Source of the DNA: Geojedonia litorea
GTDB taxonomy: Bacteria > Bacteroidota > Bacteroidia > Flavobacteriales > Flavobacteriaceae
Reading direction: 5' to 3'
Assembly: GCF_042654525.1 (NCBI RefSeq)
Contig: NZ_JBHSGP010000014.1
Span: 1,240,001 to 1,304,000 of the forward strand
DNA length: 64,000 nucleotides
A program made the translations under genes and the position numbers. Shown here one piece after another: positions 45,393 to 53,196 of this stretch. Position 1 is the first letter of the stretch. Every line of letters starts with the position of its first letter. The notes under the pieces are model-generated. The model saw nothing but the letters and a program-made list of their open reading frames with translations, made no database searches and was not told where the DNA came from.

Positions 45393-45677
45393 TTAAGAAA
45401 TATTAATAAAAAAGGTTGAAATAGCCACTATAACGGTAGCCAATAGAACACCTCTAGCTCTGTAATCTTGCTTCTTTTTAATAAAAATAAAGAAGGCCAC
45501 TAAATTTAATACCGCCCCAATACTTACCAATTTAGTAAAAAAGCCTTCAATAATAGCTTGTTTTATCACCACACCAACAGCCGCGCCTTCAGTAAATATA
45601 AATATAGCTAATATTAAACCAATAAAATTAGCCAAAAGCCCAATTAAAAAACCAATTAAAACTTCGTTCTTAATCAT
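45393..45677 (-). CDS. Small hypothetical membrane protein between surE and lpxB
   Basis: A 94-aa protein with three predicted transmembrane segments (about 7-29, 46-64 and 74-92) separated by short loops. No named family is recognised. It is supported by an 8-bp overlap with surE and a 12-bp gap to lpxB, suggesting translation as part of the operon. A role in lipid or envelope metabolism is suggested by position only. Confidence 0.78.
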   Translation of the reverse strand: MIKNEVLIGFLIGLLANFIGLILAIFIFTEGAAVGVVIKQAIIEGFFTKLVSIGAVLNLVAFFIFIKKKQDYRARGVLLATVIVAISTFFINIS

Positions 45678-46446
45678 GAAAGTTCCAAGTGTTTAAATTT
45701 TGAATACAATGATGTGCCGTTAAATCAAATTGAACAGGTACAACTGAAACGTAGCCATTCTCCAAGGCCCATTCATCAGTATCTTCTCCTTTGTCTAAAT
45801 TTACAAATTTACCCGTTAACCAAAAATAGTCTCTACCTTGAGGGTTTTTTCTCTTGTCGAATTCTTCTTCCCAATTTGCTCTTGCCTGTCTACAAACTTT
45901 AATGCCTTTTATGTCTTTTTTAGGGAGATTTGGCAAATTAACATTTAAAACTACGCCATTTGGCAAACCTTCTTTTAGTACATTTTCGGCTATAGTTTTA
46001 ACGTAAGGTTTTGTTGCACTAAAATCGGCGTTCCAGTTGTAATCGAGAAGTGAAAATCCTATGGCTGGGATACCTTCAATACCTGCTTCTATGGCAGCAC
46101 TCATAGTTCCAGAATAGATAACATTTATTGAAGAATTAGACCCATGGTTAATTCCAGATACACATAAATCTGGACGCCTGCCTAAAATTTGTTTGACCGC
46201 TAATTTTACACAATCAGCAGGGGTGCCAGAACAGCTATATTCAACTTGTGGTCCCTGATCTAGTTTTACTTTTTCAACAAATAGGGTTGAATTTATGGTA
46301 ATGGCATGACCCATACCACTTTGTGGACTGTCAGGTGCTACCACAACAACGTCACCAATAGTATTCATAACTTCAACTAAAGTTCTAATCCCGGGAGCGG
46401 TGATTCCATCGTCATTAATAACTAAAATAAGGGGTCTTTTAGACAT
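45670..46446 (-). CDS. surE: 5'/3'-nucleotidase SurE
   Basis: A 258-aa metal-dependent nucleotidase/exopolyphosphatase. The metal-binding INDDGITAPGI (10-20), SGTPADCVKLAV and SGINHGSNSSINVIYSGT (in part) are diagnostic, and the length is usual. It dephosphorylates nucleoside monophosphates under stress and is cytoplasmic. It is the first gene of a five-gene minus-strand operon and is divergent from the C-terminal protease gene across 147 bp (to the chosen start). In many bacteria surE is linked to pcm or lpx genes; here the link is to lpxB. Confidence 0.96.
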   Translation of the reverse strand: MSKRPLILVINDDGITAPGIRTLVEVMNTIGDVVVVAPDSPQSGMGHAITINSTLFVEKVKLDQGPQVEYSCSGTPADCVKLAVKQILGRRPDLCVSGINHGSNSSINVIYSGTMSAAIEAGIEGIPAIGFSLLDYNWNADFSATKPYVKTIAENVLKEGLPNGVVLNVNLPNLPKKDIKGIKVCRQARANWEEEFDKRKNPQGRDYFWLTGKFVNLDKGEDTDEWALENGYVSVVPVQFDLTAHHCIQNLNTWNFHD

Positions 46447-46593
46447 AATTAGAGAAATTTTTTAGGGTACTAAAATACGTAAAATCGCTAATAAACGTTG
46501 ATATTATTAGGTTTAACAAAAAATTAGTAGCTGTTGGCTTTAATGGCATGATTTTTTCTTTTACTTTAGTGAAAAAATAATATGAGAGATATT

Positions 46594-48723
46594 ATGAAAA
46601 GGAATATTAAACTTTTATTGTTAGTATTATTACTGGCATTTGCGTCTTGCAGTTTTACAAGTAAGACTTTTAACGATCCTAGCAAGGATAAATTACTCAT
46701 TCAATTAATAAGTTACGTTTTAGAGCAAGGACACTATAGTCCAAAGGATATTAACGACTCATTTTCCCAACAAGTATTTGACGATTATTTGGAACAACTT
46801 GATCCATTTAAACGGTATTTTTATGCTTCGGATATCAAGGAGTTTGAATCTTTTAAAAATGAGTTAGACGATCAAATTAAAGCATATGACATATCATTTT
46901 TTAATTTGACTCATGAGAGGTTAATTCAGCGAATTAAAGAATCTGAAGAAATTTATAAGGAAGTTTTACAACAACCGTTTGATTTTAATGAAAGAGAAGA
47001 GTTTTCTACAGATTACAAGAATTTACCCTATGTAAAATCCAAAAAGGAAATGAAAGAGCGTTGGAGGAAACAATTAAAGTTTTCTACGATTGCTAACTTT
47101 GATGATTTAGTAGTCCAGGAGGAAAGTGATACCAATACCAATGAAGTAAAAAGAAGTAGAGCTGAACTTGAAGCTGAAGCACGTAACGAGACTCTAAAAT
47201 CTTTGAATGAACTTTACAGTTTCATTGATGAACGTGAACGTAAAGATTGGTTTGCCGTGTACGTGAATGCAATTGTAGAAGAATTTGATCCACACACATT
47301 TTATTTCGCCCCTGAAGATAAAGATCGATTTGATGTAGCAATGTCTGGTAATTTTGAAGGCATTGGAGCTCGACTTCAAAAAAAGATGGACGCTATTATT
47401 GTGAACGAAATTATTAGTGGAGGTCCAGCCTGGAGACAAAACGAACTCGAAGTAGGTGACCAAATTCTTAAAGTTAAACAAGAGGATGAAAAAAATCCTG
47501 TTAATATAGTTGGTATGCGTTTAGATGATGCTATTAAATTTATCAAAGGTCCAAAAGGAACAAAGGTGACATTAACCTTGAAAAAAGTAGATGGGACTAT
47601 TGCAGATATTACCATTACCAGAGATATTGTAGAAATTGAGGAAACTTATGCAAAGTCATCTATAGTAGAGAAGGAGGGTAAAACTTTTGGAGTTATTAAC
47701 CTTCCTAAATTTTATGTCGATTTTGAAGATTATAAAAAACGAAATGCCGCTTCTGATATCAAATTGGAAATTGAGCGATTAAAAGAGCAAGGCATGGAAG
47801 GGTTAGTTTTAGATTTAAGAAATAATGGAGGAGGTTCACTTCAAACTGTTGTTGACATGGGAGGTTTATTTATTAAAAATGGACCAATTGTTCAGGTAAA
47901 AACAGCTGGTGAACCGAAAGAAGTTCTTAATGATGATGACCGCTCTATTGTTTGGGATGGCCCATTGGTAATTTTAGTAAATGAGTTGTCAGCATCGGCA
48001 TCAGAAATCCTAGCAGCAGCTATGCAAGACTACAAAAGAGCAATCGTTATTGGAAGTAAGCAAACCTATGGTAAAGGTACAGTTCAGAATGTGTTAGATC
48101 TTAATAGAATGGTTAGAAATAACTCTAATGGCGATATGGGAGCATTGAAATTTACCACCCAAAAATTTTATAGAATAAATGGAGGATCAACCCAATTAGA
48201 AGGTGTTAAAAGTGATGTTATTGTTCCAGACCGTTATAGTTATATTGATATCGGAGAAAAAGATCAAGAGAATCCTTTGGCTTGGGATAGAATAGATCCT
48301 GTTGATTATAAAACTTGGGAAAACTATTTTGATTACGATTTAACTATTGCAAAAAGCAAGGAACGTATGGCTAATAACGAGCAGTTAAAGCTTATTGATG
48401 AAAACGCAAAATGGGTAAGAAAGATTAGGGATAGAGAGAGTTATTCATTAAATTATGAGGACTATAAAGCGGCCTTAAAGCAAAATGAAGAGGAAGCAAA
48501 ACGCTTTGATAAATTAGCTGAATATAAAACAAATTTAACGTTTAGATCTTTACCTTATGAATTGAAAATCATGGAGAAAGATACTGTTTTAAAGCAGAAG
48601 CGTGAGCGTTGGCACCAAAGTTTAACTCAAGATGTTTATATAGAGGAAGCTCTTAATGTTTTAAATGATTTAAAAATGACTTATGGCATTAAATCAAAAG
48701 TTGCCACAACCGTAAAAGAATAA
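46594..48723 (+). CDS. prc: C-terminal processing protease (Prc/Tsp-like, S41)
   Basis: A periplasmic serine protease of 709 aa from the ATG at 46594; an ATG four codons earlier (46582) is possible. The signal ends AFAS-C, so it may be a lipoprotein. An N-terminal Prc-type helical domain (about 40-230), a PDZ domain (about 245-340), the S41 core with catalytic Ser near 468 in ELSASASE and Lys in TYGKGTVQ, and a DUF3340-like C-terminal region follow. Relatives degrade or trim periplasmic and lipoprotein substrates, including murein hydrolases. It is followed after 6 bp by the permease gene. Confidence 0.93.
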   Translation: MKRNIKLLLLVLLLAFASCSFTSKTFNDPSKDKLLIQLISYVLEQGHYSPKDINDSFSQQVFDDYLEQLDPFKRYFYASDIKEFESFKNELDDQIKAYDISFFNLTHERLIQRIKESEEIYKEVLQQPFDFNEREEFSTDYKNLPYVKSKKEMKERWRKQLKFSTIANFDDLVVQEESDTNTNEVKRSRAELEAEARNETLKSLNELYSFIDERERKDWFAVYVNAIVEEFDPHTFYFAPEDKDRFDVAMSGNFEGIGARLQKKMDAIIVNEIISGGPAWRQNELEVGDQILKVKQEDEKNPVNIVGMRLDDAIKFIKGPKGTKVTLTLKKVDGTIADITITRDIVEIEETYAKSSIVEKEGKTFGVINLPKFYVDFEDYKKRNAASDIKLEIERLKEQGMEGLVLDLRNNGGGSLQTVVDMGGLFIKNGPIVQVKTAGEPKEVLNDDDRSIVWDGPLVILVNELSASASEILAAAMQDYKRAIVIGSKQTYGKGTVQNVLDLNRMVRNNSNGDMGALKFTTQKFYRINGGSTQLEGVKSDVIVPDRYSYIDIGEKDQENPLAWDRIDPVDYKTWENYFDYDLTIAKSKERMANNEQLKLIDENAKWVRKIRDRESYSLNYEDYKAALKQNEEEAKRFDKLAEYKTNLTFRSLPYELKIMEKDTVLKQKRERWHQSLTQDVYIEEALNVLNDLKMTYGIKSKVATTVKE

Positions 48724-48729
48724 GAATTA

Positions 48730-49827
48730 ATGGGTAAGACCAATAATTCATTATCACAATTAGCGCTTCAAAAGTTTAAAAAAAACTTTTGGGGCGTTTT
48801 TAGTTTTTGCATCATTGTTTTCATTGGGTTAATTTCTGTATTTGCTTATGTCCTTGCACCAGATAATTCGCAAAATGCAAATCAAATGCATCTTTCAATT
48901 CATTCCAAAAAACCAGGTTTTAAAGTTAAGATGTTAACATTGCCTTTAAATATCCAATCAGATGAATCCATGATTGAAAAAGTGTTTTTTGGAAAACGAA
49001 CTCAAGTAAGTGAAATTCCAATTTCATCTTATACCATTAAAGACAATCATCTTGTTTATACAGAATATGCCTCCGATGGACTTGAGGGATTGATAAAAGA
49101 AATCCCATTAGATACCTTTCCAAATCAAGATGCTGAAAGTTATATTGAAGAGCGAACATTTATTTTTGGTACAGATAAATACGGGCGAGACTATTTAAGT
49201 AGAATTATCATTGGTTCTAGAATTTCGTTTTTTATTGGATTTATTGCTGTATTCATTTCATTGGTAATAGGTGTAGCTATGGGTAGCCTATCTGGATATT
49301 ATGGCGGAAAAGTAGATGCCGCGGTGATGTGGTTAATAAATGTTACCTGGTCAATTCCAACATTGCTCCTTGTAATTGCGATTACTTTAGCTTTAGGAAA
49401 AGGTTTTTGGCAAGTATTTATCGCCGTTGGTTTAACAATGTGGGTGGAGGTTGCCAGAGTTGTAAGAGGGCAAATTATTAGCGTAAAAGAAATGCAATAT
49501 GTAACTGCGGCTCGGGCTTTAGGGTTTAACGATTTTAGAATTATAACACGTCATATTTTACCAAATATTATGGCGCCCATAATTGTTATTTCGGCGGCAA
49601 ATTTCGCAGGAGCTATACTAATAGAAAGTGGATTAAGTTTCTTAGGTATTGGAGCACAACCTCCAATGGCGAGTTGGGGTGCAATGATTAAAGACCATTA
49701 TAGTTATATTATACTTGGAAAGCCCTATTTAGCTATAATTCCAGGGCTATGTATTATGGTATTGGTAATGTCGTTTATGCTCATCGGTAATGCTTTACGA
49801 GACGCCTTGGATGTTAAAACGGCTTAA
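48730..49827 (+). CDS. DppC/OppC-type ABC transporter permease
   Basis: A 365-aa inner-membrane permease. TM1 (about 22-45) is followed by an unusually long periplasmic segment (about 46-142). Then comes FGTDKYGRDYLSRIIIGSRIS and the five-helix BPD core with the EAA-type loop, ARALGFNDFRIITRHILPNI. It would form half of a peptide or nickel importer channel. No ATPase, DppB or binding-protein gene is adjacent; Bacteroidota often scatter these. It follows the protease gene by 6 bp and overlaps the convergent engB gene at a shared TTAA. Confidence 0.9.
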   Translation: MGKTNNSLSQLALQKFKKNFWGVFSFCIIVFIGLISVFAYVLAPDNSQNANQMHLSIHSKKPGFKVKMLTLPLNIQSDESMIEKVFFGKRTQVSEIPISSYTIKDNHLVYTEYASDGLEGLIKEIPLDTFPNQDAESYIEERTFIFGTDKYGRDYLSRIIIGSRISFFIGFIAVFISLVIGVAMGSLSGYYGGKVDAAVMWLINVTWSIPTLLLVIAITLALGKGFWQVFIAVGLTMWVEVARVVRGQIISVKEMQYVTAARALGFNDFRIITRHILPNIMAPIIVISAANFAGAILIESGLSFLGIGAQPPMASWGAMIKDHYSYIILGKPYLAIIPGLCIMVLVMSFMLIGNALRDALDVKTA

Positions 49828-50435
49828 GATCGCAACGCGTTAATTTCGGAGTTGGTTGCATCTATAAAGTTTAAAACCTCATCCCTACCGATTGACTTTG
49901 ATGATGAGGTCACAAAATAGTTAGGCAATTCTTCCCATGTTTTTAAAAGTTCTTTAGTATAGTCTTCAACATGTCTCTCAATCGCTTTTGGCTTTAATTT
50001 ATCGGCTTTGGTGAAAATTATCGAAAAAGGAATTTGGCTCACACCTAAATATTCCATGAACTCTAAATCAATGTTTTGTGGTTCATGCCTAATATCAACC
50101 AATATAAAAGCGGAAATTAATTGCTGCCTTTTTTCAAAATAGTCGGTAATAAATTTTTGAAATTTCTTTTTAGCAGTTTTTGAAACTTTTGCATAACCAT
50201 AACCAGGTAAATCAACCAAAAACCAATTTTTATTAATTAAAAAATGATTAATGAGTTGTGTTTTTCCTGGCCTTCCAGAGGTTTTTGCCAAATTTTTATG
50301 GTTGGTCAGCATGTTGATCAAGGAAGATTTACCAACATTACTTCGTCCAATAAAAGCATATTCGGGCAACAAATCTTTAGGGCATTTGCCCACTTCAGAA
50401 TTGCTCATTACAAATTCAGCCGATTTAATAACCAT
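49824..50435 (-). CDS. engB: Ribosome biogenesis GTP-binding protein EngB (YihA/YsxC)
   Basis: A 203-aa TrmE-Era-EngA-EngB-Septin-like GTPase essential for large ribosomal subunit assembly. G1 is GRSNVGKSS (about 31-39), G2 near TSGRPGKTQ, G3 DLPGYG (about 75-80), G4 TKAD (about 141-144) and G5 TSSSKS. Length and domain are standard. Its stop shares TTAA with that of the convergent permease gene. It lies 29 bp after the alpha/beta-hydrolase gene and is probably co-transcribed with it. Confidence 0.97.
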   Translation of the reverse strand: MVIKSAEFVMSNSEVGKCPKDLLPEYAFIGRSNVGKSSLINMLTNHKNLAKTSGRPGKTQLINHFLINKNWFLVDLPGYGYAKVSKTAKKKFQKFITDYFEKRQQLISAFILVDIRHEPQNIDLEFMEYLGVSQIPFSIIFTKADKLKPKAIERHVEDYTKELLKTWEELPNYFVTSSSKSIGRDEVLNFIDATNSEINALRS

Positions 50436-50464
50436 TATATGTTTATTGGTAAATAGATTGTTAC

Positions 50465-51229
50465 TTAAAAATTTCTATCGTTAAGCCACTTGTAAAGAAT
50501 AGTATTGAATTCTTCAGGATGCTCCATCATAGCCGCATGGCCACATTTATCAATCCAAAACAAATCAGAGTCTGGTAAAAGCTCATTAAATTCTTCAGCA
50601 ACTTCTGGTGGTGTAACCGTATCGTTTTTCCCCCAGATAATACAGGTTGGTGTTTGCATTTTAGGAAGATCTTTAGCCATATTATGACGTATGGCACTTT
50701 TAGCTATAGCGAGAGTTTTGATTAATTTATTTCTATCGTTTACTGTTTCATATACTTCATCAACAATCTCTTTGGTTGCAATAGCTGGGTCGTAAAAAAC
50801 ATCTTGTGCTTTCTTCTTAATAACCTCATAATCACTGCGTTTGGTATAGCCGCCACCCATTGCGCTTTCATATAATCCTGAACTGCCAGTAATTACAAGA
50901 GCTTTGATTTTTTCTGGGTATAACTTAGTGTGATATAAACCAATATGGCCGCCTAAAGAGTTTCCTAATAAGATAACATCTTCAAATTCTTTAAACTCTA
51001 TAAAATCGTGTAAATACTTGGCAAAACTTTTAACATTGGTTTTAAGTAAAGACATTGTATAAATGGGAAGTTCAGGAATTATTACCTTATATCCTTTTGT
51101 ACCAAAAAAATGAGTTACGGCGTCAAAATTACTCAATCCACCCATCAATCCATGTAAAATGATTATGGGCTTTCCCTCTCCAATTTCAATATAACTATAA
51201 TCTTTTTCTTTTTTTAAAAGGTGTTTCAT
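50465..51229 (-). CDS. Cytoplasmic alpha/beta-fold hydrolase
   Basis: A 254-aa hydrolase starting at the ATG at 51229 (MKHLLKKEKDYSYIE); an in-frame ATG at 51301 adds 24 residues without conserved features. Motifs: IILHGLMGG (oxyanion), LLGNSLGGHIGL (nucleophile elbow GNSLGG), WGKNDTVTPP (Asp) and KCGHAAMMEHPEEF (His). The set is complete, so it should be active. Substrate unknown; members range from 2-hydroxymuconic hydrolases to lipases. It lies upstream of engB, an association I recall from other flavobacteria. It diverges from mraZ. Confidence 0.88.
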   Translation of the reverse strand: MKHLLKKEKDYSYIEIGEGKPIIILHGLMGGLSNFDAVTHFFGTKGYKVIIPELPIYTMSLLKTNVKSFAKYLHDFIEFKEFEDVILLGNSLGGHIGLYHTKLYPEKIKALVITGSSGLYESAMGGGYTKRSDYEVIKKKAQDVFYDPAIATKEIVDEVYETVNDRNKLIKTLAIAKSAIRHNMAKDLPKMQTPTCIIWGKNDTVTPPEVAEEFNELLPDSDLFWIDKCGHAAMMEHPEEFNTILYKWLNDRNF

Positions 51230-51450
51230 GTAGTGATTAGCGATAGTCGTTAAAAACAAATATAGGTATTTCATTTCTATTTTATTCCCATTTTTAGTCA
51301 TGTTAGTAATAATAGTTTGTTAACAGTTTGTGCTTAACTAAAATTCCCGAATACCTTCAATTTTAAGGCCTTGATACTAAACAATTTGATCTCATCATCC
51401 ATTTGCATTTCATCGAAAAAAGGTGCGTAAAAATAGAATTTATCAACAAA

Positions 51451-51480
51451 TGTGGTATTTTGTGGTAAAATGTGGTAAAA
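51451..51480 (+). promoter_or_regulatory. Three tandem 10-bp MraZ-box-like repeats
   Basis: Three adjacent decamers each begin TGTGGTA (51451-51460, 51461-51470, 51471-51480), one helical turn apart, 49 bp upstream of the mraZ start. MraZ binds direct TGGG-like repeats upstream of its own operon in other bacteria, and these look like the Bacteroidota counterpart. Confidence 0.7.
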
Positions 51481-51487
51481 ATTTCAA

Positions 51488-51495
51488 TATATTTG
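51488..51495 (+). promoter_or_regulatory. -7 promoter element of the dcw operon
   Basis: TATATTTG is a perfect TAnnTTTG match, 33 bp upstream of the mraZ start. The tandem TGTGGTA repeats occupy the -15 to -45 zone, where bound MraZ would block RNA polymerase. Confidence 0.55.
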
Positions 51496-51528
51496 AATCT
51501 AAATCGTTAGAAGCATAAACCAATCAAA

Positions 51529-51996
51529 TTGAACGCATTAATTGGAACATATGAGTGTAAAGTGGATGCCAAGGGTAGGTTGATGCTCCCTGCTGCCATA
51601 AAAAAGCAGTTATCTCCAGTTTTGCAAAACGGCTTTGTTCTAAAACGTGCAGTGTTTCAACCTTGCCTAGAGCTCTATCCCATGAATGAGTGGGAAGTGC
51701 TCATGAAGAAAATGAATGGGCTCAATCGTTTTAAAAAGAAGAACAATGACTTTATACGTCGTTTCACCGCTGGTGTAAAAATGATTGAAGTTGACGCAAC
51801 AGGGCGCCTGTTAATCCCAAAAGATTTAATTGTATTCTCTGGAATCACTAAAGAAACAGTGGTGTCTTCGGCGATCAACATAATTGAGATTTGGGATAAA
51901 GAAAAGTACGAACAGGCTATAGATGATGCAACTGGCGATTTTGCAGATTTAGCTGAAGAAGTAATGGGACAAGATGATGACAATGGAATATCATAA
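51529..51996 (+). CDS. mraZ: Transcriptional regulator MraZ
   Basis: A 155-aa regulator made of two SpoVT-AbrB-like MraZ domains: GTYECKVDAKGRLMLPAAIK (N-terminal, split here as YECKVDAKGR and LPAAIK) and MIEVDATGRLLIPKDLI. The start is TTG at 51529, common for mraZ in this group; no ATG fits. MraZ represses the dcw operon from upstream repeats, which are present here. It is the first gene of the cluster and overlaps rsmH by 23 bp. The family is certain; the DNA target is inferred from the repeats. Confidence 0.96.
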   Translation: MNALIGTYECKVDAKGRLMLPAAIKKQLSPVLQNGFVLKRAVFQPCLELYPMNEWEVLMKKMNGLNRFKKKNNDFIRRFTAGVKMIEVDATGRLLIPKDLIVFSGITKETVVSSAINIIEIWDKEKYEQAIDDATGDFADLAEEVMGQDDDNGIS

Positions 51997-52879
51997 TCCA
52001 GTTTTACTAAGAGAAACAGTTGAAGGTCTAAATATTAAGCAAGATGGAATTTATGTGGATGTAACCTTTGGAGGTGGCGGACACAGCAAGGAGATTTTGA
52101 AACAGCTTGGTCCTAAAGGAAAATTGTACGCTTTTGATCAAGATCAGGATGCGCTTTTAAATACTATTGATGATTCACGATTTACACTAATAAACGAAAA
52201 TTTTAAATTCTTGAAACGCTTTTTGAGATTTTATGGGGTTAAGGAAGTAGACGGCATACTTGCAGATTTTGGTGTGTCTTCGCATCAGTTTGATGTGGCT
52301 GAACGTGGTTTTTCAACACGATTTGAAGCCAATCTCGATATGCGAATGAATCAAAACAGTGCCCTCTCTGCATTTGAAGTTATTAATAACTATGAAGAAG
52401 AGCAGTTGCGACAAGTGTTTTGGCAGTATGGAGAACTACGCCAAGCACCAGCAATGGCTCGAGTGATAGTTGAAGAACGTTCCAAATCTAAAATTAAAAC
52501 TAGTGAACAGCTTAAAACTGCACTGAAACGCTTTTTGCAGCATAAAAAAGAAAATAAAGTTCTGGCGCAAATTTATCAAGCCATACGTATTGAAGTCAAT
52601 CAAGAAATTGAAGCCTTAAAGGAATTATTGCAACAAACTCCAGAAGTATTAAAAGTAGGCGGGCGATTAAGTTTTATTTCCTATCACTCCCTCGAAGATA
52701 GGCTCGTAAAACGATTTATTAGAAACGGCATGTTCGAAGGTGAGCCAGAACGGGACGTGTTTGGTAATTATAAGGTTCCTCTTAAAAAAATTGGAGGTTT
52801 GGTTATGCCAAGTCCGCAAGAGATAAAATTGAACAACAGAGCTCGAAGTGCCAAATTAAGAATAGCTGAAAAGTTATGA
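51974..52879 (+). CDS. rsmH: 16S rRNA (cytosine1402-N4)-methyltransferase RsmH
   Basis: A 301-aa SAM-dependent methyltransferase acting on C1402 of 16S rRNA. It has YHNPVLLRETV (6-16), VDVTFGGGGHSKEIL (SAM loop), GILADFGVSSHQFD, SYHSLEDRLVKRFI and a C-terminal NNRARSAKLRIAEK. Three ATGs cluster at the start (51974, 51977 and 51983); homologues usually begin right before YHNPVL, so 51983 is a good alternative. It overlaps mraZ and shares ATGA with ftsL. This is the standard second gene of the mra cluster. Confidence 0.97.
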   Translation: MMTMEYHNPVLLRETVEGLNIKQDGIYVDVTFGGGGHSKEILKQLGPKGKLYAFDQDQDALLNTIDDSRFTLINENFKFLKRFLRFYGVKEVDGILADFGVSSHQFDVAERGFSTRFEANLDMRMNQNSALSAFEVINNYEEEQLRQVFWQYGELRQAPAMARVIVEERSKSKIKTSEQLKTALKRFLQHKKENKVLAQIYQAIRIEVNQEIEALKELLQQTPEVLKVGGRLSFISYHSLEDRLVKRFIRNGMFEGEPERDVFGNYKVPLKKIGGLVMPSPQEIKLNNRARSAKLRIAEKL

Positions 52880-53196
52880 AGAAAAGTGTTTATGACATAC
52901 TAAAAGGTAAATTTTTAATTAGTGATGACTCTTTTAAGAATTGGAGAGTCATTCTTTTTATATCTGCTTTAGCTGTTGTCATGATAGCCAGTTCGCACAG
53001 TGCCGATAAAAAAGTGCATCAAATAGCCCAAATGAATAATGAAGTAAAGGAATTACGCTCGGCATTTGTTGAAGGCAGATCGGCTTTAATGAGACTTAAA
53101 ATGGAATCCTCCATTGTGAAGAAAGTGGCAGAAAAGGAAATAGTGCCTTCTGTAGTACCTCCAAAAAAAATTAGAGTTAAAACACAAAATAACTAG
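52876..53196 (+). CDS. ftsL: Cell division protein FtsL-like
   Basis: A 106-aa bitopic protein: short cytoplasmic tail, one transmembrane segment (about 26-40, VILFISALAVVMIAS), then a periplasmic helical leucine-zipper-like region (about 48-90, QIAQMNNEVKELRSAF). Sequence conservation is low in FtsL, so the call depends on size, topology and position between rsmH and ftsI. It forms the FtsQ-FtsL-FtsB complex and helps to activate FtsWI. It overlaps rsmH by 4 bp and ftsI by one base (TAGTG). Confidence 0.9.
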   Translation: MKKSVYDILKGKFLISDDSFKNWRVILFISALAVVMIASSHSADKKVHQIAQMNNEVKELRSAFVEGRSALMRLKMESSIVKKVAEKEIVPSVVPPKKIRVKTQNN

